A stretch of 64,000 nt of DNA from Eleginops maclovinus (GCF_036324505.1 NC_086361.1:2296916-2360915); one strand, 5' to 3'; shown: positions 11,847-23,360, counted from the stretch's first letter. Translations and numbers: made by a program. The notes: generated from the sequence alone by a model not told the origin.

Positions 11847-14800
11847 CAGACATTGGCCCAGGACTGTTCCCAGGCCTGTTCCTGCCCTGCAGCCCCCCCG
11901 CCCTGTGCGCTGGGCAGCAGCCTGGTCCTGGACGGCTGTGGCTGCTGTAAGGTGTGTGCCCGGCAGCTGGGGGACCCCTGCTCCCTGCTGGAGCCCTGCG
12001 ACCACCACAAGCAGCTCTACTGCGAGTACACCCTGCTCAGCGACTCCGACATCGGCATCTGCATGGGTAGTACTTTCATGAAAACATTATGATGGTGTGT
12101 CTCCCTCTGGTGCTGAGACTCAGCGGTTGTTTTCTCTTGTCAGGACATTGCATATATTATCATTTTAAAAAGGGGGATTGTTTTTGAAGTTCACTTTTTG
12201 GGATTGATCTACAGTAAAAGTGATGGTTGAGCAATAGTATGATGTATGTTTGCCTGATTTATTATAACATTTTATTGAACTGTCTGTCCTGCTATTTCAT
12301 TTACATTTTTTGTGCAACTTTTGCAATTTCATATAGTAAAGATAATATAGATTAATTTCTGGTAGGTGAAATGTTCTTTATTACAGAACGTATACTGAAA
12401 TAAAATAACAAAGGTAATACTAATATCATTCATTTAAATCACTATTTGATTAAACCACGCACTTTATATTTTATGTAAATGAAATGTTCCTACTGAGGTG
12501 TTCCATAAGCAATCATGTGTGGTATTTATATTTATATATCATGTTTTCTGTCTGTGTCCAGCTCAGGAGGGTCAGACATGTGACCTGGGGGGGGTGATTT
12601 ACCGCAGCGGGGAGTCCTTCCAGCCCAGCTGTAAGCACCGCTGTGTGTGTATGAACGGAGAGATAGGCTGTGTGCAGCTGTGTGCCAGTGCCTTCCTGCT
12701 GCCCTCCCCTGACTGTCCGTACCCACAGCGCATACACATCCCCGGGAGGTGCTGTGAGGAGTGGGTGTGTGCGCAGACGCCACCGGACCACCAATACCAG
12801 TCAGTGCTGGCCGGTCAGTCTCACGTCTTATACATAAACTAATAGTAATTTGCTCTTATCTTTGTCTTTATTAGCCTAACTAATTTTCAATTTCAGTCTG
12901 GGTCAAAATATTGGACCAATTTACCAAAAACTGTATTTTGAATATAAATAAATCATGTTAGACACAGAATATTATACCATACTTAAATAAGGTCTGACAT
13001 TATGTCTCCCTGCTATCATTATATCAGTTTTTGCTCTAATGCGGATTCAGCTTTCATGCTGCTAACCCGCCCAAGCCAGCGTAACTAAATGTAGGATAAT
13101 TTTCATATTTTATAGGATATTTTCTGAGGCTGACAATTTGAATTTGGATTTAATTAGTGTATGCCAACTCAAACCAACATTCTTCAAAATATTATCAAAA
13201 CAAGTTTTATTGTAAAGGGTATAGTACTACAGAAGAATCATAGTAGAGTATTTTTAAAAAGTCATAGTAAAGTATGTCAACAAAGTCATTTCATACAAAT
13301 GTCATTGTAGTATGCAAGGAAAAAGTTGTTTTATGTCATAGGAAACAGTCAGACAGCATTTTGTTATTGATATTTGTGATGTTTATGTCCAAGGAATTCA
13401 GAATTTATTATTGTATGTGTGGTGTATTAAATCTGTGAATCTCTCTGAAGTCATAGGTTGGGTAGGAAGAATGTTGGCCAATAGGAGAGTGCATAACAAC
13501 CTCCGAAATACGTTAGGGTGCCCCTATGACTGGACACGTGTCATTTTAGTGGGGCACACATGGTTATTTATCACCACATGTGAACGCACACACTTTGGAC
13601 ATGCACATACGTAGGTGAGCACACACTTTGGACATGCACACATGTTAGCACACACACTTTGGACACGCACACACATTTTCTCCTATAAATTGTATGCACA
13701 AACACAGTTCGGGGGGACTTCCAAATTGGCTCTGGGAACTTCGCATGGCCCGTGTTGGGGTATGATACTATGCTGTTTGTGATAAACCTTATTATATACA
13801 AGCTGGTGTCTCCAGAGACTTCTTCATCATCTTCACAAACATCGCTACAAGATATACATCATATGCAATCTCTAGGATCAACTTCAGACCACGGGTTGTT
13901 TTTCTTTAACATTCAATACCCCCCACCCCCCAGTAGATATTACCTATGTTGGCTTTTTGTACTTTATCATCAATTTAATTTAAGTGATTTGGGGATCTTG
14001 ACCCAGACAACATGTTCATTGACCGTAGAATGTCATTAAATAGGTATAATCCCACTTTGAACCTCAAACCACAGCTAATGACAGATCAACAGCATAATGC
14101 AAAGTATATTTCGGGTTATAGTTACTTAATCTTGTAAATAGTTTCCTTTTCTTTTGGGGATACATTTCACCATGAAAATACACCTGTTCCACCTCATGAG
14201 CTGTCTCCTTTTAAAGTTACCAAACACCAATTTACGTTTTTAATCAGTTCTCCCCCCAAACTTCTCCTTTCTCACGCTTCTTATTTCAGGAGCCTCTCAG
14301 ATTCTCCCCTTACCCTCTTCAGATCCAGTTTTCAGGCAGGTGTTTCCTAATGGACCGCAGGCAGAGAGTCCCAGAGATAACTGTATAGTCCAGACTACAG
14401 AGTGGAGTGAGTGCTCGGCCACCTGCGACATGGGAGTCTCGTCCCGTGTAACCAACGACAACCAGCTGTGCCAGCTGGAAAGAGAGAGAAGGATGTGCAT
14501 AGTCCGGCCCTGCAACACCCAGCAGGACAAAGAAATCAAGGTGTGTGTTTCCCTTCAATAATCGATAGCGTTGGACAAGTAAAACCTTTCATTATTAACA
14601 AGGATGCAGCTAAGATTTTCCTGCAACAGGAAGTGAACATTTTACATCATGTATAAGAATTAGAATCAGAATTAGAACACCTGTCTTCGTCCCACAGAGG
14701 GGGACATTTTCATTTGTACAGCAGAAAGAGCCAAAGCTTAATATTACACCCAAAATACAAATATATATAAAAAAATCACGTAATTTACAAAATACTCAAA

Positions 14801-15570
14801 AATAGACCTCAGAAACAGTTCTGAGGTCAAGCAGCCAGGTATATATTGCACATGTATTAATACAACAAGGGGGTGATAGTCAGTGTTGTTATATGTGTGG
14901 GGGAAGATATCCCAATGTTCAAAGAAAATCAAAAAGGACCAAGCCCTGAAACTTGTGGCACTCAACAGCACAGAACAATAACAATAACCAATACCTGAAA
15001 AGAAGCTCCTGTCTCGTCATTTCAGTTTCATTAATACTATAGAATGCTAAGGTCAATCATAGCAAATGTTTCACAACCTTACTGCAACATTATTCTCCTT
15101 AGCGACAGTAGTCAGGAGTTAACAATCGGAATGTCCAAATTGACAAATCACAATCTAGTTTTCAATTACGCCATCTAATAATATACTTTAAAACACAAGA
15201 GTCAAAACTAATATTAAGAAGTACCTTTACTCATGACATCCAAGTCTGATTATCTGTCCCACAGAAGGGGAAGAAATGCATCCGGACACCAAAGGCCCAG
15301 CAAGGGTATCGCTTCCGGCTGTCGGGCTGCTCCAGCTCCAGGATATACAAACCAAAGTTCTGTGGTGTCTGCACCGACAATCGCTGCTGCAAACCACACA
15401 CCACCATCACAGCCGAGGTGGAGTTCCAGTGTCCAGAGGGAGAAGTGTTCACCAAAAAGATGATGTTTATCAAGACCTGCTCCTGCCATCATGAATGTCC
15501 ACAAGATAATGACATCTTCCTGGCGTCTAACACTCGGAGGATGATTGGAGACTATGAGAACGATATGTGA
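8441..15570 (+). CDS. ccn2: CCN-family matricellular protein, closest to CCN2 (CTGF)
   Basis: Five exons (8441-8494, 11850-12066, 12562-12813, 14290-14540, 15265-15570) join in frame with GT-AG introns to give 359 residues. Human CCN2 is 349. Secreted CCN proteins bind integrins, matrix and growth factors and regulate adhesion, proliferation and matrix production. Modules in order: signal peptide (about 1-21), IGFBP-like (22-90, 12 Cys), von Willebrand type C (91-173, 10 Cys), thrombospondin type 1 (206-250, 6 Cys) and C-terminal cystine knot (259-337, 10 Cys). The total of 38 cysteines equals the CCN canon. [18 protein letters not shown] and DNDIF, and the VWC run from PSPDCP to CCEEWVC, resemble CCN2 more than CCN1 or CCN3. 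Oddities: the TSP1 motif reads CDMG where CGMG is usual, and the C-terminus ends in GDYENDM. The identity to CCN2 seems lower than expected for a standard ccn2a, so a ccn2b or other teleost paralogue is possible. Confidence 0.88.
8495..11849 (+). other. CCN2-like intron 1
   Basis: A 3.35-kb intron, long compared with the other introns of this gene. It is AT-rich, contains no recognised gene, and ends in the (TG)n tract at 11762-11844 followed directly by TTCAG. Confidence 0.75.
11762..11844 (+). repeat. (TG)n microsatellite abutting a splice acceptor
   Basis: About 41 TG dinucleotides end five bases before exon 2 of the CCN gene (TGTGTTTCAG|ACA). The tract occupies the place of the usual polypyrimidine tract. 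Confidence 0.95.
11850..12066 (+). CDS. ccn2: CCN2-like exon 2 (IGFBP-like module)
   Basis: Encodes the 12-cysteine IGFBP-like module, including the signature [14 protein letters not shown], which matches the GCGCCxxC motif of the family. It opens in phase 0 at 11850 and ends after the first base of a codon at a GGGTAGTA-type donor. Confidence 0.9.
12067..12561 (+). other. CCN2-like intron 2
   Basis: A 495-bp AT-rich intron ending TCTGTGTCCAG. Nothing else is seen in it. Confidence 0.8.
12562..12813 (+). CDS. ccn2: CCN2-like exon 3 (VWC module)
   Basis: Encodes the von Willebrand type C module with ten cysteines. It contains [12 protein letters not shown] near its start and CCEEWVC at its end, both hallmarks of CCN proteins. 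Phase 1 at both ends. Confidence 0.9.
12814..14289 (+). other. CCN2-like intron 3
   Basis: A 1.48-kb intron. It contains a short minisatellite at about 13584-13675 and otherwise no recognised feature. It ends TTATTTCAG. Confidence 0.8.
13584..13675. repeat. Minisatellite of ~33 bp, three imperfect copies
   Basis: The unit contains CACACACTTTGGACATGCAC. Three copies follow each other with small differences (ACATGCAC, ACATGCAC, ACACGCAC) within CCN intron 3. Confidence 0.7.
14290..14540 (+). CDS. ccn2: CCN2-like exon 4 (linker and TSP1 module)
   Basis: Encodes a ~30-residue proline-rich linker, then the thrombospondin type 1 module with six cysteines ([23 protein letters not shown]). The glycine usually following the third cysteine is an aspartate (TCDMG). 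Enters in phase 1 and ends in phase 0 at EIK|GTGTGT. Confidence 0.9.
14541..15264 (+). other. CCN2-like intron 4
   Basis: A 724-bp intron. It holds an 'AATCAGAATTAGAA'-type LINE/SINE tail fragment near 14660-14710 and ends TCTGTCCCACAG. Confidence 0.75.
15265..15570 (+). CDS. ccn2: CCN2-like exon 5 (cystine-knot module and stop)
   Basis: Encodes 101 residues and TGA at 15568-15570. The C-terminal cystine knot has ten cysteines (KFCGVC, NRCC, KTCSC) and the CCN2-type [16 protein letters not shown] block. It ends in ...[11 protein letters not shown]. Confidence 0.9.
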   Translation, partial: KGKKCIRTPKAQQGYRFRLSGCSSSRIYKPKFCGVCTDNRCCKPHTTITAEVEFQCPEGEVFTKKMMFIKTCSCHHECPQDNDIFLASNTRRMIGDYENDM

Positions 15571-17705
15571 TATGCACACACTCATTCAGACATATAGGTT
15601 AGTACTGCACCGTTATAACAACCAACTGGAACTTATAACTACACCTAGGCCAAACCTTCTGTGTACTCCAGCCTTAAATTAACAGGTCGGTGAGAAAGAG
15701 ATAGCATTTTCCTGTTTCACCTTTGTTTAATTGAAGTGCAGCTCTTAGATCGTCAGAATTTACGAACCACCATATATTAAAGGTATGCAATTTTGAGGAC
15801 AGAGGCACTGACAAAGAAATGTTAAGACAGATTTCAGATGCTTCATATTCGCTATATATCCATACCGATAGTAATCCCATCATATAACAGTGGATGTTGA
15901 TGTATCAGAGTTTGCGTTGGTACCCCCAAAATCAAAGAAAAGCTCAGGATGAATCTAAATATTTGCAACAAAATCAATTAGTCTCCTAGGCCCCACCTTC
16001 TAGCTTCACATGATAACATGGTTGTAATTAGGCAAAATCCTTCCATTTCGGTTCAAAAATGACGTTTGGCAAGGTGTTGTAGAGAGTTAGACAAAAATCA
16101 TCTGGTGCTAGAGACCATCTTTGAACAGAAACTAGGGTTTCCCATTTCCAAACAACACAACCAGCTGTTATCACGTGACCTCAGTCTCACACTTAGATCA
16201 CTGAGCTCGTAAGGTAAATTAACCTTTGAGCTGACTTTATTAAGTTGTTTCAAAGATAAATGTGTGTGTACTTACTAATAAGGCATTCTACTGCAGAGGA
16301 TCTACATGTCTGCAGGATTAGATATTTAAATATAAAACGAGAGCCAAGAGCTTGATTTTCTTGACTGTGTCTGTAAACTTGAGACAATGCCTTTAAAAGT
16401 ATTTTATCAAGTCCAACGTTGTTCATCATCTTAACAGATTTGAAATGCCTTGTTTGGACAATACAGACCGTTGTTTGTTTTATCTCAAGATATCTATCTG
16501 AGATTGACTGTTGCTGAACAGCAGCTACTGACACTCAAGGTGCAGCTGCAGGAATGTTGCTACACACCTGTGCTACATATTTCTGAAAGTATTACAATAC
16601 ACAATTTTTTTGGTTGTGTTTAAGGTCCAATTGAAATCAAATGTAATCCATATGCTTTGAAGGGTCCCTATTCTGCTTTCTGGGGGTTTTCCCTGTCCTG
16701 TAGTGTGTTCTATAGATGTGTGTGCATGTAAATGGTCTGCAAAGGCTAAAATCCCTGTGTTCGCTCCAGACGGAGTTTCTCTCCCACACACTCATCTCCT
16801 GCCTGAAACGCCTCCATTGGACTTCTTTGTTTACTTCCATAACATAGTGCCACACTATGTAACACTTGTGCTTCTATTGGCTAGCACTTTAACACATTGT
16901 ACGTGATAGGCTAAGGGGTGGGACATTTCTAAGTGTTTGACCAATCTCGACAGAGGCGGCCAGCAAAGAGCAGACTGGGCTCTGGTTTCAGACGGAGGGT
17001 GAAAAGAGGTGCTGCAGCACAGGCAGTATGAGAAACATAAAGAGCTTTCTGAACATTAAAGCATGGAGACATGTCACAGGAGAGACACTACATACTAATG
17101 TAAACTTGAAAGCATATTAGGGCCCCTTTAAATGTTGGTTTGGTTGTGCAAGAATAAGACCTGAATAGTGTTTCTCTTTCTATGTTCCATAAGGAAGAGA
17201 GTTAAGCAGGACAGCTGAAAAATATAAATGTCTTGTTTAGCTAGAGAACACAGGACTAATGATTTGCAGAAAAGTGACTGTATATATGATGTAACAAACA
17301 AACAAACAAACAAACAAACAATAAGCCATTTGATTTCAGTTGGACTTTGATATGATACCCTGCATTGACTGCTGATCTATCTGGGTCAGTGTTTAAATCA
17401 TATTTGACATTATTAACAATTACACTATTCACATTATTTAAGGCATTACACTTCATTCTGACAGTATGGTAAAGACAAATAGCATGACTAAAGAATTTCT
17501 GTTACTAATATGTTCTTTATATTTAAAAAGTAATGGATGGACAAAGACTGTGTACAGTTTTGTACTCTAATTTATGCAACTTGTTTATCACAGTGTTATA
17601 ATGCTGTAACTGTGTCATATGTTTATGTTTTTTCACTGAAACCCCTAAAATAACATACGAGTGAGTTATTTTCTGTTGCACTTTTGGCCCTGTTCCAATA
17701 ATAAA
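15571..17705 (+). other. Probable 3' UTR and flank of the CCN2-like gene
   Basis: No coding frame. Candidate polyadenylation signals are ATTAAA near 15775 (short UTR, ~200 nt) and AATAAA at 17700-17705 (long UTR, ~2.1 kb). With the long form, the MITE at 16660-17128 would lie in the UTR. Sequence alone does not decide. Confidence 0.4.
16660..17128. mobile_element. MITE-like element, fullest copy of a family in this window
   Basis: The ends AAGGGTCCCTATTCTGC (left) and the reverse complement of the right end agree at 18 of 21 positions. The interior shares TGTAAATGGTCTGCAAAGGC and AACATTAAAGCATGGAGACA with partial copies at 3657-3850, 34376-34460, 49643-49883 and 55195-55320. No transposase frame is present and no clean target-site duplication was found. 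Confidence 0.6.
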
Positions 17706-18889
17706 GTCTATTTTTATACATCCTTTTCTTGTTTGGGTAGCTAAAAATAGTAAGCGTGAATTTGCCTGTGTGCTAGTTGTTGCCTCTGATCGTGCTCTAA
17801 AAACAGCAGATGTGAATTTTAGATGAAACAGCGCAGCAGCTTTCTCATGTGTTCTGTAAAAACAACTGTGAGCTGCAGGCGGTGACACACCGAGTTCAGA
17901 CACTTCAAAGATAATTTTATAAGACAAAAGTGGTTCAAAGGCTGGAGTACCCAGCCCCAAATCCCCTTTCACTGTAAGGTTATTGTTCAATGTTTATTTG
18001 ATGAATTGCACCATTTAATTGCTATATCCATTTAGGCAGGCCCTGTATTTTATCCTAATTTACCTGTGCCACAATTGAGTTGTTGTATAGCTGTAAAAGT
18101 CTGATGCCGGTTACTCAAAATGTACAATCAGATCTGCCTTATGGCTTGCCGGTGTGAAACATGACTTCAGTTAGAGACTGCAGAAAGAAACTTCTGCCTT
18201 CAGACGCTGTAAAGAGAGTGTGAAGGAGAGAGCTCCAGAGACGTATTAATAACTGTCATGGCATTAATGTTACAACCACTGGTGGAAAATCAGCCTGTTG
18301 TAGAATAACCTCAGAGTTAGGATTATCACAACAATTCACTAAATTACATTTCCAATCTAACTTGTGTTTGCAATTGCATGTATGTGTTCTTGGAGCTATA
18401 ACAGCATATGTCATCTCAGGAGTACATCTCTTCAAACAGAAAAGGTCGAATAAGTTCCATAAACCACCCTCATGAAATGCACCAAAATCACCGACACCTG
18501 ATCTCACCCCAAACCAAACAGAGAGGCTTGCAGCCCGGCTATGGAAAGGTCACTTTTTGCACTCAGAACTTAAACTGTAGGAACAATGTTTAGTGTTAAA
18601 GCACAAAGTAAGATGGACAAATATTTGTCAATAATTTAAATATACCATAAGGTGCTATGTATATTTTAGTATAAAATAAGTGGCAATATAAAAAAACAGC
18701 ATATCAAATATAAATGAAATCAGTCGAACAGAGAGACCATTACGAGGGACAGTGATGTGGAAGTAAGCGTACCACTGTGGGAATCAGTAAAAGTAGTCTT
18801 CTTTCTTATTAATCTTGTCCTTTAGAATAAAACCAAATGTGTATAATATATTTTTTAAACATATGTTTGTATATATTTTCGGTATAGAC
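17706..18889. other. Non-coding stretch, no gene seen
   Basis: AT-rich intergenic sequence. A 155-residue minus-strand frame (17523-17990) crosses part of it but shows no recognisable domain. Confidence 0.3.
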
Positions 18890-19150
18890 TGTATACACTG
18901 ATCAGCCATAACGTTATGACCTCTGACAGGTGAATTGAAGAACAGGTATCTTTGCACCTGTCAGTGAATGGGATATTTTAGGGAGCTGAAGCTCAAATAG
19001 CTGAAACAGTTAATGCTGGTTCTGTTAGAAAGGTGTCAGAACACACAGAGCATCGCAGTTTGTTGCGTATGGGGCTGCGTAGCCAAAGACCTGTCAGGGT
19101 CTCCATGCTGACCCCTGTCCACTGCCCAAAGCACATGGGCACATGAGCAT
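18890..19150. mobile_element. Interspersed repeat fragment (transposon-like)
   Basis: Starts with ACACTGATCAGCCATAACGT, followed by GGGGCTGCGTAGCC and GACCCCTGTCCACTGCC. I recognise these as parts of a widespread fish DNA-transposon-like repeat. I cannot name the family with certainty. Confidence 0.4.
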
Positions 19151-20249
19151 CAGAACTGGATGGAAGGTGGCCTGGTCTGATGGATCACATTTTCTTTAAC
19201 ATCAAGTGGATGGCTGGGTGTGTGTGTGTTCAGTCGGCAATGTTCAAAACAACAGATAAAAACCAGAAATCTAGGTGTAGTTACTGTATGGACTCTGACC
19301 TGAATTTCAACAGTCACATCAATAATAAGTCTGCCTACTACCACCTTAAGAATATGGATTGAAGGACTAATGTCACAGCAGGATCTAGAAAAACGTGTCC
19401 ATGCTTTTATCTTCAGTAGACTGGACTACTTAAACATTTATTCATATTTTGTATTGGCTTACAATGTTAATCTGTGAAGTAACTAAAGCTGTCAGATAAA
19501 GGTATGTAGTAAAATGTGAAACAATGGCTTCCAAAATGTAATGGAGTAGAAGTATAAAGTAACACAAAATGTAAATACTCATCTAAATTACAAGTCCTGC
19601 TTAGTTTTAATTAGGACAGTATTTGAAGATATGTACTTAATTACATTCCACCGCTATGCTCATGCATATCCATGCAGGTCTACAGTATTAATTTGAATGT
19701 GCACTTGTGCAGTGGAGTGTGAGTCTCTGTTCAGACAGAGCTGAGGGGGGGTGAGAGAGTGGATGCTGCTGCAGTACTCCCCTCAGCTGCACTTTAGTAC
19801 AGACTGGCAGGCAGCCACTCATCTGAGGAATATGTGTGTGTGACTGCCACTCGACACACAGGCAGTGCTGAAACATTAAACCCAGCAAATGGTCAGTCAT
19901 GTTTAACCAATAGGATAATTACTGTGTGTGTTCTACAGATGGTGATAGATGAACATAGGTTAATGCAGCACATGCTGAATAAGTTACATTGTCTGTGATA
20001 CTGACCCCTACACAACTCAAGGCAATATCAATCAATCAATCCGTCTATTTATATCTTAATGTAAATATTCAATGGTCATTGTAAGATTATATAAGATATC
20101 GATATTTGGGGCATATTTAATGATTTTTCAGTTCATGCATAATTGTTTTTGCATTTCAAATCACTGGTTAGAACTTTGTGTACATCCCCAGCTAACTGCT
20201 TTAATTATTGATAATAAGTATGTTTCGTAAAAACACTTCTGATTAAGGA
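19151..20249. other. Non-coding stretch with low-complexity repeat pieces
   Basis: Around 19490-19660 it resembles the 'AAAGTAGAAGTA...' repeat seen more fully at 20255-20800. No gene recognised. Confidence 0.3.
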
Positions 20250-20254
20250 CACAA

Positions 20255-20800
20255 AGCAGAGGTGGTAGAAGTACTCAGGTCTTGTACTTGAGTAAAGTAG
20301 AAGTACTCAGGTCTTGTACTTGAGTAAAGTAGAAGTACTCAGATCTTGTTCTTGAGTAAAGTAGAAGTACCAGAGTGTAGGAATACTCTGTTACAGTGAA
20401 AGTCCTGCATTCTAAATGTTCCTCCAGTAAAAGTAGAAAGTACTCTCATCTAAATGAACTTAAAGTAGCGACAGTAAAAGTAGTCATTGTTTGATTGGTC
20501 CATTTCAGAATAATATCTCTGATATGTTTTATAATGATTGATCATTAAAGTGTTCTCAGAGCTGGTAAAGGTGCAGCTAGTTTGAATGGCTTTGTATACT
20601 GCAGGGTAGCTGCTGGATTTACTCCAGGTGAACTAAAGTCTGATTTAAGGGTTGATTATATTTACCATCAGTAATCCAGATCTGTAAAGTAACTAAAGGG
20701 ATTAAATAAATGTAGTGGATAAAAATTACTCGGTTTACCTCTGAATTGTAGTAGAGTTGAAGTACAATGTAAATGTACTTAGTTACTTCTCTGATAGAAA
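20255..20800. repeat. Interspersed repeat with internal 32-bp tandem triplication
   Basis: The unit GTACTCAGGTCTTGTACTTG plus AGTAAAGTAGAA repeats three times at about 20271-20366 and is followed by ACTCTGTTACAGTGAAAGTC and related sequence. This is a familiar fish interspersed repeat whose class I cannot fix. Confidence 0.5.
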
Positions 20801-20919
20801 GAAAGTGCTTTCTCTCACTGCCAATCATTATTTCCCCACCAACTACGTCGATATTTCTATTATGCATGTATAGTTTGCAATGCCATTCTTATTATCTGTA
20901 GTGCGTTTCTGGTTCCTGG

Positions 20920-21130
20920 CTGAGTGAGGCAGCATGACGCAGCACCCCCAGCCCGGGGCGGACACTCCTCCGCGGCTCGTGGCGGCCCGCTGTCTGTGCG
21001 AGCTGCTGCTGATGTCGGCGGTCTATCAGCAGAGACCCGAGCAGCACAGGCAGATGGAAACAACGACATCTGCGAGAGGAGAAGAGGAGCAGGGCCGCTG
21101 TCAAATTCTCAGGTGCTGGTTCATATATCT
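20920..21130 (+). promoter_or_regulatory. GC-rich, CpG-rich island with a possible first exon
   Basis: About 200 bp of clearly higher GC and CpG content stands out in AT-rich surroundings. An ATG at 20934 opens a 68-codon frame (MTQHPQPGADTPPRLVAARC...) that I do not recognise. A possible donor follows near 21111 (TCTCAGGTGCTG). It could be a CpG-island promoter with a first coding exon whose partners lie elsewhere, or a decayed exon. Coding on the minus strand is equally open. Confidence 0.3.
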
Positions 21131-21506
21131 CTCTCTGTAAATATGCCCTGCTGCAGTAGGTTGAAGGCAGCCTGTCTATTAATTGAAATGATATGGTGAT
21201 GCAGCAGTAATACTGACTCACGTTCAATCTTATTGAAGTAACTTAGCTTTATATTAAATAAGTGGGTTTTGGTTTCTGAAATGCGTTACAATAAAAGCGT
21301 ATATATTGAGTGAATTTCATACTTTTACTGTAATGCATTGCATCACTGTTTCTGATATGGGAAGATTTCGATTAGTTGTGTTAATCAGGCAAAGTCATTT
21401 ATATTTAAATATCCCTGTGATTATGAATGATTAATTTGTTCTGGTAAATGTTGGGTTAGTTTAAAGGGACACATATTATATAAATGCCTCGACTGTGATG
21501 TGTAGC

Positions 21507-21827
21507 CAGTGCCGCTGCTAGCCATTTTGGTGCCCTAAGCATAATTCCTTCATGATGCCCCCCCCCCCCCCCCCCCCCCCCAATAAAAAAACATTATGAG
21601 TTGTGATGAGTGAGTGGGGAGGGGAGGGGGGAGGGGAGAGGGGGGCACCATCGGTACCTTTGAGTAGTATGCCTAAAAAGTGCCTCATATTTCTATAGTC
21701 TACTGAAATAATTTCGGCCTTATAATTATTATGACGATTTTTCATTAGGCTATTTTTGGTGGTGCCCCCTCGACACTTGGTGCCCTACGCACAGCGCGTA
21801 ATGCGCGTTATGGGAGCGGCGGCACTG
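21507..21827. mobile_element. hAT-type MITE with perfect 8-bp target duplication
   Basis: The element starts CAGTGCCGC and ends GCGGCACTG, an inverted pair. It is flanked on both sides by TGTGTAGC (21499-21506 and 21828-21835), a perfect 8-bp duplication as made by hAT transposases. It is 321 bp long, non-coding, and contains a 24-base poly-C run (21558-21581). Confidence 0.85.
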
Positions 21828-21835
21828 TGTGTAGC

Positions 21836-22490
21836 TATTGGTGGTTATGTGATGATTATTCTAAAGTGTGTTGTTGAGGCTCTGTGTGGATATGAGTGGA
21901 ACAGTGGCTCTAAGGAAATGATATGTGCCTGAAATTATTTTCTGCTAACGGAGAGCAGGATGTATGGGGGCTGTGGCATGTCACCCACACAGTTCTGACG
22001 GATTTAGGCTACTCTGCTGTGTGTGTGCATGCTTCCATATCACACTCCTGAGAAATCTCACTGCCTGCATAGAGACAAAGCTGAGGCTTCCCACTGTTTG
22101 TGCAAACGTAAGCACTGCAGACATCAGAGGAACAGTCCTGTGAGTCTGACTGAGCAAAAATTATATTTATTAAGGGTGATTATGATAAGCCCAGTGCTCA
22201 TAATGCTGCTGTCTGGAGTCAGAGGGAATAGCTTCCAACTAACTAAAGCTTACGCCTCTGAGAAAAACCTCATGAATAAAATAGAACAGGGTCGAATTAA
22301 ATGTCTAAAGTAGATATTTGTCTTGGACTAATGCTACAGATTCAAATACCTGTACATTTAATTAAAACACTGATTAAAGATTCAAAGATTTATTGTCATG
22401 TCATCTAACACTGATAGAAGTTATATACAGCAGGCCTGCCTGGCAGTTCCCACACTATCTTTAATGGTAGAAGTTGTCAATAAAACCTGT
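21836..22490. other. Non-coding stretch, no gene seen
   Basis: A 'TTCAAAGATTTATTGTCATGT'-like LINE/SINE tail fragment lies near 22380-22400. Otherwise unassigned. Confidence 0.3.
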
Positions 22491-22663
22491 TTTTTATCCA
22501 ATCCCTGGCAAATTTAAATTTCCTCTTTAAGTTTCTTTAAAGCCCCAAATTTAACACCCCTTTACAAAGTAAATCCTTAAAAAAAGGGCCAAAGTTTCCA
22601 AAACTCGGGTTGGACCTCATTTTGACTCGTTCCCCCGAAAGGGGTTTACCGAAGCTCTTTGGG

Positions 22664-22731
22664 AAGCCTCAGCTTAAAAGCTATAATCCAGACTTTTATT
22701 TGAGGGTTCCATTCCCCAAGCCCCTTTTTGT
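22664..22731 (+). pseudogene. tRNA-Lys remnant, left edge
   Basis: Only scattered blocks survive: GCCTCAGCT, CCAGACTTTTATTTGAGGGT and CCCCAAGCCCC. Both Pol III promoter boxes are destroyed. Confidence 0.55.
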
Positions 22732-22989
22732 TACAAGCCACAAGTCTAAAGGTGTATTGCCCCCGAAGTTTTATTAAACATTCCCAGAAAAAAGGAAAGA
22801 TGTGTTCTTGGCTTCCAGGAAAAATTCTAAAATTTTATTTATCTTTGAAGTTTTTTGTAAATAAATCTGGGAAAACATCCAAAAATTTAGGTTTTAAATG
22901 CCCATTAAAACCCCTTTTTAACCCCAAAAGAAATTTCTCTTCTCACAACGTTTCCTGGGTTCCACGTGAACCTCATTGAATGGTTCCTC

Positions 22990-23080
22990 TGAATCCCCTT
23001 TTGACCCCTTGTGTGCCACATTTGGACCCAACTTAAATCGGGAGGCCAGGGTTAAGGGAGTTTCATAAATTTGGAAAAAG
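22990..23080 (+). pseudogene. tRNA-Lys remnant, left edge (very poor)
   Basis: Recognised mainly by position and flanks (TGGTTCCTC before, AAAGTCTAATTT after). GGCCAGGGTTAAGGGAG is all that remains of the T arm. Confidence 0.35.
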
Positions 23081-23360
23081 TCTAATTTAACTTATGAAGT
23101 TCATGGACATTCCCAACTAATAAAGGCTAATTGTTCTTTTGAATCCCAGTGACTATCTGGCCTTTATGTGCTTAAATTTGGTCAACGATTTGTAACTAAA
23201 ATTTCCCGGAACATCCAATCCCTTTAAGGTTCTTTAAGGCCCATTAACCCCTTTAGCAGCAGAAATCTTTACACAAACAGGTCTGGGGTTTCCCACTCGG
23301 GATTGAAGACCCATTTCATTTGGGGTGGTTTCCTTCCAGGATAAGGGGAAATTCTCGAAA

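Noticed and set aside
11763..12008. Open frames of Cys-Val or Thr-His repeats around 11.7-12.0 kb
   Set aside because: They are translations of the (TG)n tract. Only the part from 11850 in one frame is genuine exon.
17523..17990. 155-residue minus-strand frame
   Set aside because: No recognisable domain, low-complexity composition, and no splice or promoter signals. Treated as chance.
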